A stretch of 64,000 nt of DNA from Papio anubis (Eukaryota; Chordata; Mammalia; Primates; Cercopithecidae). The stretch is from the NCBI RefSeq assembly GCF_008728515.1, contig NC_044986.1, positions 109,790,313-109,854,312 on the forward strand, written 5' to 3'. Numbering within the stretch: the stretch's first letter is position 1; every line of letters starts with the position of its first letter. Position numbers and translations under genes: made by a program. Positions 1-11,305 of the stretch are shown piece after piece. The notes below the pieces were generated by a model. The model worked only from the letters and a program-made list of their open reading frames with translations. It was not told where the DNA came from and searched no databases.

Positions 1-1571
1 ATGAACATAGATGGAATGAGAGCTCCTTTGGGGACAAAAAGGTAGAAAAACCCTTTCAAAGGACTTATTAATGGTTTTCAGATATATATGGTTAAGGGAG
101 CCCTGGGAAGAACAGAGAGTCTGTTTGCCATGGGTTCTTTAGCCAATATGGCGGCATTGAGGGGAAGAACATGAGATGCCGGAATGTTTTTCCCTGAATA
201 CAAGAGAGTGCCTTGTAGGTTCTCCCTGTTGACATACATTCCCTGGATCTGTCCCACAAAGGATATTCTGTAAGCAAAAATTGCCTAAAATACCAGGCAC
301 AATTAGGTGGTGCCTGGTTGTATTTACACTGATAGGGAATTTTAGGTATGATGGGACGTTCAACAGACTCAATTACTTCATCAGAATTTCATCCCTTGAT
401 ATCATAAAATAGCAGTGGTATTCATCATAATTCAAGCTTTACCTAAAGGAATTTTTATGTGGGGGCTAGGGAAAAAAAATCTCATGAATTTTTAGTTTAT
501 TTTCTCAGGATGTGATTTAACTCTTCTATTGCTTTATATTTAGAGTATTCCTTATGGGTTACCAGAAGAACATATGCTTCCTTGTTAATGCAAGTCAACA
601 GAGTCTTCTTTTGAAGTTACCCATCATGCATAATGCTAAAAACCCTAATCTGAAGTGTCAATTTTACATGATGCTATTGGTTCGTTTTTATTATGCAATG
701 AAACCAAATAAAAGGAATTACTTGCAAAGTCATAGAAAATAGTTTCTTTAAAAAAACACGTTGTTATTGGCAAAAGCGCTGTAATTTTTAGAAAGAATTC
801 ATTTTTTAAATGAGGAAACATAAAGTTCTTTTCAAAATCTCCATAGTTTTAAACTTTGTACATAATTTCAGTCCACTTTGCCTATGGTATACCATCATTT
901 GTGTTGAGTTGAATGCCTAAGAGTTACTCTCAGTAAAAAGGATTTTGCTGTATGATATCCTGATATCCTCTATGTATTTCTCTTTTTGCAGGTTTTGTTC
1001 ACAACTAATCAAATTCTCTCTCTCTTTTTTGATCGTTTAAAAATAACAACAAAAAAAAACCCACTCGATATTCCATATATAAACATTTAGTTTTTTCTTT
1101 TTTTTTTTTTTTTTTGGCTGGACTCAGAATAAAAGGACACGGTGGAATGAAACTGTTTCCAAATGCACAGTTGGCTGAAAATTTTTCGTTTTATTTCAAT
1201 TTTAGTTTTTGCTTTTTGCTGTGTCCTATAATGTTGTCTACCATGAGTGCAAACATCTACTAAGAAAAATGAACCTCTTTTCACCAGAATAGGAGTTCCT
1301 GGTTGTCATCTATGTAACAGGTGTTGAGGACTGGTGGAGGGGAAATGGTGTTTGGTCAAGGCTCCGGAATTTACTGAAGATGGGATTCATAAGGCACACA
1401 GCGCTCCCTAGAAACGTGCCCTTGGCCTCACCCTTACTCCCGTCTCTCCCTTTATATCATTCCTCTTTCTCTTCTCACTCTAAAGCTTACAGTAAAAAAT
1501 GTACATATATTTTATTTTTATTTTATTATTTTTGGAAGAATCTGAAGGACAATCAAAGCAGTAGATTTTGT
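1..1571. other. Unique-looking AT-rich sequence
   Basis: I recognise no gene or repeat family here. A T-rich run lies at about 1093-1115, and short open frames on both strands lack codon bias or family resemblance. The last 13 bases hold the left target-site copy of the adjacent L1. Confidence 0.5.
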
Positions 1572-2460
1572 TATTTTTTAAACTCATATTTTAGATTCAG
1601 GGATATATGTGCAGGTATGTTATGTAGGTAAACTCATGTCACAGGGGCTTGTTTTACAGATATTTTGTCACCTAGGCACTGAGACTCGTACCCAATAGTT
1701 ACTTTTTCTGATTCTCTCCCTTCTGTCACCCTCCACCCTCTAACAGTCCCCACTGTCTGTTATTCCCCTCTTTGTGTCCATGAGTTCTCATCATTTAGCT
1801 CCCACTTGTAAGTGAGAGCATATAGTATTTGGTTTTCTGTTCCTGTGTCACTTTGCTAGGGAATGGTTTCCAGCTCCATCCATATTTCTGCAAAAGACAT
1901 GATCTCATTCTTTTTTTTTCGAGATGGAGTCTTGCTCTGTCACCCAGACTAGAGTACAGTGGCAGGATCTCAGCTGACTGCAACCTTCGCCTCCTGGATT
2001 CAAGCAATTCTCCTGCCTCAGCCTCCCGAGTAGCTGAGATTACAGGCACCTGCCATCAGGCCTGGCTAATTTTTGTATTTTTAGTAGAGACGGGGTTTCA
2101 CCATGTTGGCCAGGCTGGTCTTGAACTCCTGACCTCGTGATCCACTCACCTTCGCCTCCCAAAGTGCAGGGATTATAGGCATGAGCCACAGCACCTGGCC
2201 ACATCTCATTCTTTTAATGACTGCATAGTGTTCCATGGTGTATATTTACCACATTGTATTTATCCAATTTGTCACTGATGGACATTTAGGTTGATTTCAT
2301 GTCTTTGCTATTGTGAATAGTGCTGTGTTAAAAATATATGTGCATGTGTGTCTTTGTGATAGAATCATTTATATTCCTTTGTTTATATACCCGGTAATGG
2401 GATTGGGCTGGGTCAAATGGTCATTCTGTTTTTAGCACTTTGAGGGATTGCCACACAAAA
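1572..2460 (-). mobile_element. 5'-truncated L1 (L1PB/L1MA-like), minus strand, split by an Alu
   Basis: Reads as the reverse complement of an L1 3' end: 3'UTR first, then the C-terminal ORF2 region. An Alu interrupts it at 1911-2200. Near-matching target duplications flank it: cagtagatttt at 1559-1569 and cagtaggtttt at 2461-2471. It is 5'-truncated and cannot encode a functional protein. Confidence 0.85.
1911..2200 (-). mobile_element. Alu (S-like), minus strand
   Basis: A full-length dimeric Alu in reverse complement: T-run, right arm with gagatggagtcttgctctgt, central linker, left arm ending in gcctggcc. The host L1 word atctcattc occurs on both sides (1902-1910 and 2203-2211), which looks like the target duplication and shows the Alu came after the L1. 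Confidence 0.95.
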
Positions 2461-2585
2461 CAGTAGGTTTTAAATGAAATGTCCTTTTCAAGAGATTGAG
2501 CTTTATCATCAAGTTATTTCTTGCTTTCTTTATTTCCAGAAAGATCTAGTATGATACTGCTGATGGTAATGATTGTAATTTTGAT
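2461..2585. other. Short unique spacer
   Basis: It holds the right target-site copy of the preceding L1 and ordinary AT-rich sequence, with nothing else recognised. Confidence 0.4.
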
Positions 2586-2800
2586 GTACTGAATGCTTGT
2601 TAGGTACCAGGCATTCTAGGTGCTCCTTACACATTATCTCATATCTTGCATTATCTCCTCGATAAACTTACGGTGTAAGTAATATTACTACCTCTGTTTT
2701 ACAAATGGGTCAGAGAGATTACGTAATTTGCTAAAGGTTGTGTAGCTATGTTGGATCATAATTGAGATCTGAACCCAAGTGGGTGGTTTTAACTACCTAG
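2586..2800 (-). mobile_element. MIR SINE, minus strand
   Basis: It reads as a degraded reverse-complement MIR: a 'gcttgttaggtaccaggca' block, then 'attacgtaatttgctaaagg' and a 'gagatctgaaccca' block in the expected order. There is no poly-A or target duplication left, as expected of this age. Confidence 0.7.
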
Positions 2801-3301
2801 GGGCAGGGGTTCTAATTTCTGGTTTTACCACTAAGGTATAATGATTACTTGAGCTATTTAGGCCTTACAGTCATCAGCTGTGCAATATTGGGATTGGATA
2901 GATAAGTGACTAAATAGCAACCCATGCACTGGGGATATGCTTGGTTCACAAATTTTTATTGTTGCTTTTTAACGTTCAAAATATTCTAAAAGTTTGAAGT
3001 AGTTGCATTTTTTTTGAATCAAAAAAGTTTTCACAGAAATCTGGATTCCTGAATTTTCATGAAAAATCAGAATCTCTGTCATCCCTCACCTGCATTCTAT
3101 CTTGGCAACAATTAGCTGCAACTAAGTAGGATGGATCCCTTACAGGAGATTGCACTTTCTAGTTCACCATTGTCCCCACCTAGGATCTTCTCTCATTTAG
3201 GCTGTTTCCTTGATTTCTGTAGATGTTTGAGTTTTGGCTCCAGGATGAGCTGATTCTCAATGGGCATTCAGTTTTCAATTCAGTGATTCTATATCAATAC
3301 T
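2801..3301. other. Unique-looking sequence
   Basis: AT-rich, no recognised repeat and no plausible exon. Confidence 0.4.
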
Positions 3302-3558
3302 GCAAGTTTAATTTCTTAGTAAACTAGCTTTCCTATTACATAAACATGGCCTCAGTGTACATTAATTAGGAATCTCTTTGGAATTTTATGTTATACATTT
3401 ATAGAGCTAGACATAGAAGTTCTATGACAAGAAGTTCATAGGCAAGTTTAATTTTTTAGTAAACTAACTTTCCTATTACATAAACATGGCCTCAGTGTAC
3501 AATAATTAGGAATCTCTTTGGAATTTTATATTATACATTTATAGAACTAGACATAGAA
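3302..3558. repeat. 140-bp period tandem duplication
   Basis: The block starting gcaagtttaatttcttagta at 3302 recurs, slightly diverged, 140 bases later at 3442 and runs to about 3558. Shared landmarks are cctattacataaacatggcc and the 'actagacataga' type end. The copies differ by scattered substitutions, so it is not brand new. Confidence 0.95.
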
Positions 3559-3580
3559 TGTATCCAAATTTCTTTCCAAG

Positions 3581-3620
3581 GAAATACAAGAGCTACAACG
3601 GAAATACAAGAGCTACAACG
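3581..3620. repeat. Exact 20-bp tandem duplication
   Basis: gaaatacaagagctacaacg occupies 3581-3600 and 3601-3620 with no mismatch. It lies just after the 140-bp duplication and looks younger because the units are identical. Confidence 0.98.
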
Positions 3621-5614
3621 TGCAAGTTTCTGCCAAGGATTACTAAGAGCGGATCACATACAAGTTATGCAGTATCTGAGCAGCCACGTTAAATTAAAGT
3701 GAAAAAGTTGTAGAAGACATTAGTGCAATGCCAAGCAGTTTTTGTAAGAATATTTTTCTTTCTACCTGTGCAGTGGGTGAATGACATGCAGAATCTGAAT
3801 AGCGGAATTTTTTTAAATTTTCTAATTGATGCTTTTGTTAAGATGAGTCTTTCCCATTGGCTACCACGGAGGCTGTTAGTGAAGATGCTTGTGGGAAAGG
3901 CAATAGGATTTGTTTCTTTCTTTATAAGATATTTTATAATCTTGTAAAATTTCCCTCCTAGCATTAATTTAAATATGATGCCTATTTTTTTAAGCTGGCA
4001 GACTCATTTCTATAGTCATGCCATACATATAGATAGATAGATATATTTTTTTCTAACAAGAGATAAAATGAAACGCACACAAAAATTGCACTAGACCAAA
4101 GCATGTGACATGATGGTCTTGTTTCTATCACACACAGAAACAAACAGCTTGTTTTGATAATCAAATACGTTTCCTAAGGGTCTTGTTAAATTGCTGAATG
4201 TAAATTGCAATTGGAATTGACTATTAAGGATCTTGGTAGAGTAGGTTAAACATCTGTTCAATTTATTACAATTTTATTTGTACTTCAGCTGTAACTGGGG
4301 CAATTAAGCCAATCAGAGCAAGCAAATCAAATCTAATTTACACTCTAATGGACTAAAAATGAATGAATAAACATTGCACTACCAAATCCAAATGATTAAA
4401 TATGTCTCCAAGGATTATTTTTTTCTATTTCAGTATACAAAATCATGGTATTTATACTATAATTAACCATTTAAGAATGATGAAACAAATTGGAACATCT
4501 CTTCATTTTTTATATGTTTTTTATAAAATTGTCAAATAACATTCAAGAATATAGTAAATTAGAATCCTTCTTAACTTAGACATGTTTACTTATAAAATCA
4601 ATTTAATTCAAGTTCATGCTTCATTTGAATGTTGGAATTTAAATGGAACATGCAGATGCTAGTTTTTTTAAATAAATTTTTACATATTCAGTTTTTTGCC
4701 TTAGCCATGGACTGTAATAGGAAGATTAATAATGGATTTAGTATGGTGAGTTAAAACTATTCATCTTTGCAAGGTGCGCACAATTTAGAACTTGACAATG
4801 CAGAAATGTAACGTGCAGTACAGTATTTAAGTAAAGCAAGCTAACATACATCTCACTCAGAGCCCAGTGTCACTAAAACTGCTAAGAAACTATAAACAGT
4901 GGCATGCATCCCCCAGAAGAAGTCAAGCCTCACACAGTAGAAACTATGTTTTGGATGGAGATGGGGAAAACTTCCGTCAATGTTCTGGGGGCTGCTGTCA
5001 TTTTAGTTCGGCAAACACCAGACAAAATATTATTGTATAACATGCAGTGGTTTCATCATTGATTCAGTAATTACTACATAATAATGTACCAGACAAAGTG
5101 TTAAGCTCTTTCATATGCTGCTTATGTTACTTGGCAAGTTAAAATTTCCACGGTTTAGGACAACAATAGAGCCACAGTCATGTTTTAATTTTGGGAAGGA
5201 ATAACTTTTTAACACTCTCCTCTTGGCCCTTCACTAAGCTCACTGGTAACATTTGGATGACTTAACTGGGGACCAGAAGTCCTGGGCAGATGCCATTTGG
5301 TCTATCCTTTTGCCTCCGAGGTCTGATGAAAGCAAACTCAGGAATGTCTATTTCCTCAAAGGAAAGATGTAACAACTGCCTTTGACCATGTGTCTTAGAA
5401 CACACTGAGTCTTGTTCATCTCAACTAAAATCCACCAAATCAAGGAAGCCACAGTCACCTAGGCCATTGCTAATGCACTTCACATGTACCTTTCTCTCCT
5501 CCTTGATGTGCTCTTTGGTGTGCCTGGAAAACACTTTTTTTTTAAACTAACCATTTTCCTCTGTCACTGGGTCTTTGCTACATGCTTTCTGTAATCTGTA
5601 AATAGAGCCATCAT
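3621..5614. other. Mostly unique AT-rich sequence
   Basis: No exon is recognised. At 4150-4420 it is repeat-free with several TAAT/ATTA homeodomain-type cores. About 5055-5140 faintly resembles a minus-strand MIR ('accagacaaagtgttaagct'), too weak to call alone. Confidence 0.4.
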
Positions 5615-6765
5615 TATTTATTAAGAAGCTATTGTATGTGCTGGGTCCTACGGCTGCACGAAATACATTTTGTTATGTCTGGGTAAATTCCTTCCCTTAT
5701 CCTCCATCTCCCTCCCTGCCTCCCTCCATTCCTTTCTTCCTTTCCTCCCTTCATTCATTCCTTCCTTTTCTCCTTCCCTCCATCCTTCCTTCCTTTCCTC
5801 CTTCCCTCCCTCCCTCCCTCCATTCCTTTTTTCCTTCTCTCCCTCTATTCCTTCCTTCCTTTGCTCCTTCTTTCCCTCCCTCCTTCCCTCCCTCCATTCC
5901 TTCCTTCCTTTTCTCCCTCCCTCTTCCTTTCCTCCTTCCCTCCCTCCCTCCATTTCTTTCTTCCTTCCTTCCCTCCATCCTTCCTTTGTTTCCTCCTTCC
6001 CTCCCTCCTTCCTTTCCTCCCTTCCCCCTCCCTCTCTCCCTTCCTTCCTACCTTCTCCCTCCCTTCCCTTCTACCTTCTCCCTCCCTTCCTCTCTTCATT
6101 CTTTCTTTTCTTTCTTACTGCCTGAAATCTTTTTGAGATGCTAGTGGTATTAGGTGTTGGGTGGACCGTATGAATGCAGTGATAATCAGGAAAGACATGT
6201 TCTCTGACCCCATACAGCTAGTGAAGAAAAAAAAAGCAGTAATCCAGTATTCATAAGATCAATGTGAAAATGAAATCTTGAGAATAATTGCAAAGGTGAG
6301 GTAAGGATAGGAAAAGCACATAGAATACAATAGAGGCTTTTTGCCCAGTTAGGTTAGGAAAGGCTCTCTGATGAAGTGCCTGTTTAGCTGAGGTAGAAAG
6401 GTTGAATTGGCGTTAAACAGGTGGAGGAGGAAGAAAGAGGGATGCAGGCAGAGACAGGCATGTACACATATCCTGAGCTGGATGGAGTCTGGTGCTTGAG
6501 AGACACTGACAGATGGCCAGGACTGAGGGAGCCCGTGGGTGAGCTGAAGCTTCCCAGAGACATAGGGGGGGGACAGAATTTATAGGATCTGTAAACTGTG
6601 CTAAGGAAGATTGTCTTTATCTTAGAAACATGATAGACTATTGAAGAGATTTAAGCAGAAGTTAAATTAGTTCTGTTCTCTGCAAAGCGAGAGTGGCTCT
6701 AAGTTGACTGGTTGGGAGAAGACAATAGAATTCAGTTGTGAGAAGATGCTAGCTGAAGTTAGGAT
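5615..6765 (+). mobile_element. Degraded L2-like LINE 3' region, interrupted by a simple repeat
   Basis: About 5617-5650 ('ttaagaagctattgtatgtg', 'ctgggtcctac') and about 6125-6765 follow the order I expect of an L2 3' region. That order runs from a 'tggggatac'-type block, through 'ctctctgatgaagtgcctgt' and a 'gatttaagcagaagttaaat' block. The polypyrimidine tract splits it. The call rests on remembered consensus landmarks. Confidence 0.5.
5690..6117. repeat. Imperfect (TTCC/CTCC)n polypyrimidine tract
   Basis: About 0.43 kb of almost pure pyrimidine on the plus strand, built from tccc, ttcc and cttt units. Stop codons cannot easily arise in such sequence, so open frames of up to 170 codons encode Ser/Pro/Phe/Leu-rich strings forward and Glu/Gly/Lys/Arg-rich strings in reverse. 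These are composition artefacts. Confidence 0.97.
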
Positions 6766-6772
6766 GGGTAGT

Positions 6773-7008
6773 GGACAGGGTGTGGTGGCTCACGCCCGTA
6801 ACCCCAGCACTTTGGGGAGCTGAGGCAGGAGGATCACTTGAGGCCAGGGGTTCGAGACCAGCCTGGACAACATGGTGAGACCCCATCTTCACTCCATATA
6901 TATATATAAAAATGAAGCAGGAGGATTGCTTAAGCCCAGGAGGTCAAGGCTGCAGTGAGCTATGATACTCCACTGCACTCCAGGCTGGGTGAAAGAGTGA
7001 GTCCCTGT

Positions 7009-7039
<31 letters not shown>
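6773..7039 (+). mobile_element. Alu (J-like), plus strand, central deletion
   Basis: Starts with a decayed Alu 5' end (gggtgtggtggctcacgcc) and ends in an uninterrupted A-run from about 7011 to 7039. The middle of the dimer is missing and replaced by an AT dinucleotide stretch at about 6894-6908. Confidence 0.92.
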
Positions 7040-7042
<3 letters not shown>

Positions 7043-8660
7043 AAAGGCATATGGGTATATGTGTTGGTTTTAAGTTATACATTGTTTTAGGCACTTGATA
7101 TCTACCATTTATTTTTAACCATATCCCCAATAAACAGTAAACTTCCCAAACACAAGGATCCTCTTTTCTTCCTCTTCCAGTTTCTCCAGCTTTGTCTTCC
7201 TTTGCTGCCATCTCTACTACACAGTGGAACTCAATTTAACTTAGAGGAAAAAAAAAATAGCCGAAGCCAAACCTTTTAACTCTGATTCTTCTTTTCAGTT
7301 GAGTGGCCCATTTCCCACCCCCTGGTGTTGGTAGAGCAGCTGTGGAACAGTGAGGGAAGGAGAGATGAGGACTTGAACATATTTGGAATATGACCAAGAT
7401 GTCTTTACCTTTATTGAGTCCTGACGAAATCTGGCTGTTATAAATCCTGATTGAATCCCATGATGTTTTCCAAGCAAATGGGACCACTTTGTAAGAAGCA
7501 GAAGCGTCCTCTCACCATGTGCAAGAGGAGGAGGTGTAAATGGAGAGAAGCCACCAGCATTTTCAGAAAGCTACATGATGTAACAGCCCCACTGCACCGC
7601 CTCATTTGTGCTGGAAAATTTTAAATAAGAGAAATAGGATTCTGTCCCATTAGCATTGCAACAAGTATGTTCTCAGCATAATAAACTTGGTACCAGGGTG
7701 GCATTCAGCTCCATTTTACATGCCCTTCTATCTCACCTTTCATTGCCAATGCCATTGGAGTCCTAATGGAAAGACAGCCTTTGAAAGAACCCTGCTGGCT
7801 TTTTGGCTGCCTGTTGGCAACGGAGGAGAATAGGAGGATGGGAATATGCATTTGTAAAGTTCCACTTGCTTATCTTACTTAGGGACAGCATTTTATCCTT
7901 TCAAGCTCATCTCCCAGCCACTGTAATTAGGTTTTCCAGAAACAGTCTTGCTGCTGTCTTGACATCACAATAGCATTTTGATGAGCTTGGACAGTTACCA
8001 GTTCATCCGTCTGGCAAGACATTGCTGCATATCCAAATTCACTGTATCGTTGTGGATGCCATTAATTCCCAGAAGGGAAAGAGAAATATTTTTACAACAA
8101 TATGCAAAGAAGTCATTCAAGAGCAGGCTTATGGCGTTAAAACTTTTGTCTTCAAACCTAGCAGCAAGTCTTCTCATATTGAGTCATTTACTTACAAGGG
8201 CATAAATGAGTGTACAGTTCTTTCATTGACGAGCAGGCAAGGGAAAACATAATCAGAGAAAGAGAAGGGGTGATAAAGAGAGGTATGTGCACAAAAGGCA
8301 AGAGGGAGAGAGATGTCTTGAGCCGAAAGCTTCTTGAGGTCAGGATTCAGGTTTTCACTATGGTTCTTCTTTTGAACAAGATGGTACATGTGGTCATGTT
8401 GATACTGAGGGAACCTGTCCCCTTTGAGCATTGGTGATTTTGCAGTCAGACTTAAAGCATCTATTATGAGTCAAGGTCTTCTATAATGCATCTTGAACTC
8501 AACACCAGAACTGTCCAGTGCCATGCTTTCAGGAGACTTTTGTTTAGGTGGAACAAGTCTGTCCATATAAGACTGCCAGTGCTGATATAAGTGTTCTATT
8601 ATCTGCCATCAAAGCACTGGAAATGGGGCTAGGGCGACTGAGAAACTGAATTTTTAATTT
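7040..8660. other. Repeat-poor unique block
   Basis: No transposon recognised. Open frames of about 75-83 codons occur on both strands at 7236-8437 but overlap one another and show no family features. The block around 7560-8110 has balanced composition and no repeat decay signature. Confidence 0.45.
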
Positions 8661-8964
8661 AAAAAAATCTTTTTTAGAGATGGGGTCTTGCTCTGTTGTG
8701 CAGGCTGGAGTGCAGTGGCACAATCATAGCTTACTGCACCCTCGATCGTCTGAGCTGAAGTGATCCTCCTGCCTCCATTTCTCAAGCAGCTGGGACTACA
8801 CAGTCATGCACCACTACACCTGGGTAACTTCTAAATTTTTTTGTAGAGATGGGAGTCTCACTATGTTGCCCAGACTGGTCTGGAACTTCTGGCCTCAAGC
8901 ATTTCTCCCAACTTGGCCTCCCAAAGTTCTGGGATTACAGGTGTAAGCCACTGTACCCAGTGAT
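8661..8964 (-). mobile_element. Alu (J-like), minus strand
   Basis: Reverse-complement dimeric Alu with many substitutions: 'gagatggggtcttgctctgt' right arm and a left arm ending 'ccactgtacccag'. Flanking 'tttttaattt' (8651) and 'ctttaattttt' (8965) are a probable target duplication. Confidence 0.92.
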
Positions 8965-10157
8965 CTTTAATTTTTTCATCTCAAGTAGTTAGATAGTGCT
9001 ATGGAGGGTTGAGGATATCTACTGTAGGTATTCATGTAGCATCTCATCCTGAAAGAGAAATGTACAACAACCTCCTTCCAACCCAAGGATAGAGGAGGAG
9101 AATTCTGTCATCACTAACTCAACCCTTTGCAATTAATCTCAGTCCCTCAAGTAGGAGAAGAAGGCACCTGAGTAATAGAATAATGCCCCATGCCTTGGGC
9201 TAAAGACATGCGCCTATTTTTTATGCCTATCCATTTCTTTTTAAAAATCTAGTCATCGCAAATACCTCTAGCATCACTGTGGAAGTAGAAATAATAGCTT
9301 TTGCTTTTGATTAGCACCTGGAACCATCGTAGTGCCCAGTTTCTAGCTCAAAGATACCTACTCAACAGATTCGATGCATATTCTAGAAGGAAGCTTTTAA
9401 GTTTTCTTGAAATAAAATACAGGTATCTTTGCTGTGAAACATGACTTCCGGATGCTGGGAGGAGGGAAAGACTGTTGTCCCCTTCTGGTTGAAATTGTTT
9501 GATTGCTTTTAACAACCATCAGAAGGTAAGAAAGATCCTTTTGGCCTTGAGCCAGAAACAGGTTATCTGTGTTCTTTGAAAAATTTTTACTGATTTCTAC
9601 TGCCGTCATTGTCACCTCATGGAGGCATTAACAATTAGAATTGCAATTATCTCGGGGCAGCTTTTGCTCCCTGGCCCCTGTGTGTGTCAGTAAAGGTGGC
9701 ATGTGTGCAATTGGGAAAGGCATATTTGGCCTGATGAGTCTACTGCAGCTGCCTAAGTAGAAATGCCAATGCAAAGCTGAGCTGCTAATTGGAAATGGAA
9801 TAAACTAAAATCTTGGTTCAAATGGCAGCTATATTTTTTAAAGAAAAGATTTCAGTTGAAATGCCAAAGGAGACAGTTAGCCAAAACATTTGTCTATGGA
9901 AATTTCTCTTCTCATTTTTACTCAGATTTACAGCTGGGTGTTAAGCGAAGCATTTCTTGAGAACACATGTCATGGATAAACCAAGATGTTTATTTTCCTA
10001 AGTAGCAGATCAGATTGAACTCACAACAAATAGTTCAATTAGTATGATTACTAAGAGGCTGATTAATTCGGGCTGCAATAAATGAAATAGGGTGTGTTAG
10101 AACTGGGCTCCTAGGAAGGCCATATCAACAAGATTATGTTATTAGCTGGCCAATAGT
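8965..10157. other. Unique block with homeodomain-like motif cluster at 9600-10090
   Basis: No repeat or exon found. The 3' half holds several intact TAAT-core motifs: 'attaacaattagaattgcaa' near 9627, 'gctaattgg' near 9784, 'caattag' near 10036 and 'attaatt' near 10062. No repeat is recognisable across about 500 bases. Confidence 0.4.
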
Positions 10158-10170
10158 ACATTTTAAGTTT

Positions 10171-10503
10171 TGTGTGTGTGTGTGTGTGTGCGTAGGTGTT
10201 GTTTTTTTTTTTTTTTTTTTTTTTTTTTTAGCCGGAGTGTCTCGCTCTGTCGCCCGGGCTGGAGTGCAGTGGTGCAATCTCGGCTCACTGCGCCTTCTAG
10301 GTTCACGCCATTCTCCTGCCTCGGCCTCCCGAGTAGCTGGGACTACAGGCGTGTGCCACCACACCCAGCTAATGTTTATATTTTTAGGAGAGACGCAGTT
10401 TCACCATGCTTATCAGGCTGGTCTTGAACTCCTGACCTTGTGATCTGCCTGCCTTGGCCTCTCAAAGTGCTGGGATTACAGGCGTGAGCCACCGTGCCTG
10501 GCC
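10171..10503 (-). mobile_element. Alu (Y/S-like), minus strand, with (CA)n in its tail
   Basis: A well-preserved Alu with a long T-run (10200-10229) preceded by a (TG)n run at 10171-10190. Target duplications acattttaagttt at 10158-10170 and 10504-10516 lie outside the (TG)n, so on the element strand the microsatellite belongs to the A-tail. Confidence 0.96.
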
Positions 10504-10517
10504 ACATTTTAAGTTTT

Positions 10518-10910
10518 TTATGGACTGTCAGGGTGAAAGGGTGACAAAGAGATAAAAAATGTGCCTGCATGTTCTGCAAAACTGTTATTTTAAAAATATA
10601 TTGTGCATGGTATTGTTCTACGGCTCTTCTACAGGGACTCACGGGCTAAGTTCTACATTCTTTGAATTTATCATTGGAAAAATGCTCGCCCCACCTGGTG
10701 AGCTAGTAAGATTCCTTATATCAGGCATCAGGAGCTACACATCTCATTTAGTGTCTCTTTTGCCCAGGATTCCTGAAAACTCAGAGGTGAATTCGCTACT
10801 CAACTACATTATTGTCCTTGGCTTCTATTCCCGCTACACCCCACCTAGCTAGGAGTGGCTCCAGAGATGTTGGAAGTCAGTGGGAATTTTGGCTGTCTCC
10901 TTTCTAACAG
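10518..10910. other. Unique-looking sequence
   Basis: No repeat recognised. A 97-codon plus-strand frame at 10559-10852 has no recognisable domain and no supporting splice context. Confidence 0.4.
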
Positions 10911-11035
10911 TAATCTTAAACAAATTACTTTGCTTTCTGAACCCTAATTTCCTTATATGTAAAGTGGGTTACTAATTTTTATTTCATATGCATTTGGCCA
11001 TAGTGCTGGTTCATAGGAAACACTCAAAATGCTAA
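10911..11035 (+). mobile_element. MIR fragment, plus strand
   Basis: Order of 'caaattactttgctttctga', 'atatgtaaagtgggttacta' and 'gtgctggttcataggaaaca' matches the 3' half of MIR in sense orientation. Highly diverged. Confidence 0.5.
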
Positions 11036-11305
11036 TTTTTGAAATTTAAATTATTCTTTTCATCTTCAATTTATCGTAAATTGTCTTAAGTTGTATTTGG
11101 AAGCTAGTATGGAATTGAAGAGAGAATCAAAATATAATTTGAGGGTAGTTATTTCAAAGACTGACCCAAGATGGGTACACTGACATTGTCTTTTGTCTAT
11201 AGTTCCTGCAAAAGGTAAAATTTACATATAGTGAAATGTACAAATCTTAAGTATGAAGTTCAATGAATTTTGACAAATGCATATTCTCATGTAACCCAAG
11301 CTTCT

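Noticed and set aside
1829..2140. 103-codon frame resembling a protein with the 'SPRLEYSG...' pattern
   Set aside because: Translation of an antisense Alu. The same pattern recurs at many other Alus in the window.
5632..6144. Open frame of 170 codons and others on both strands
   Set aside because: Produced by the polypyrimidine repeat. The predicted proteins are low-complexity on each strand.
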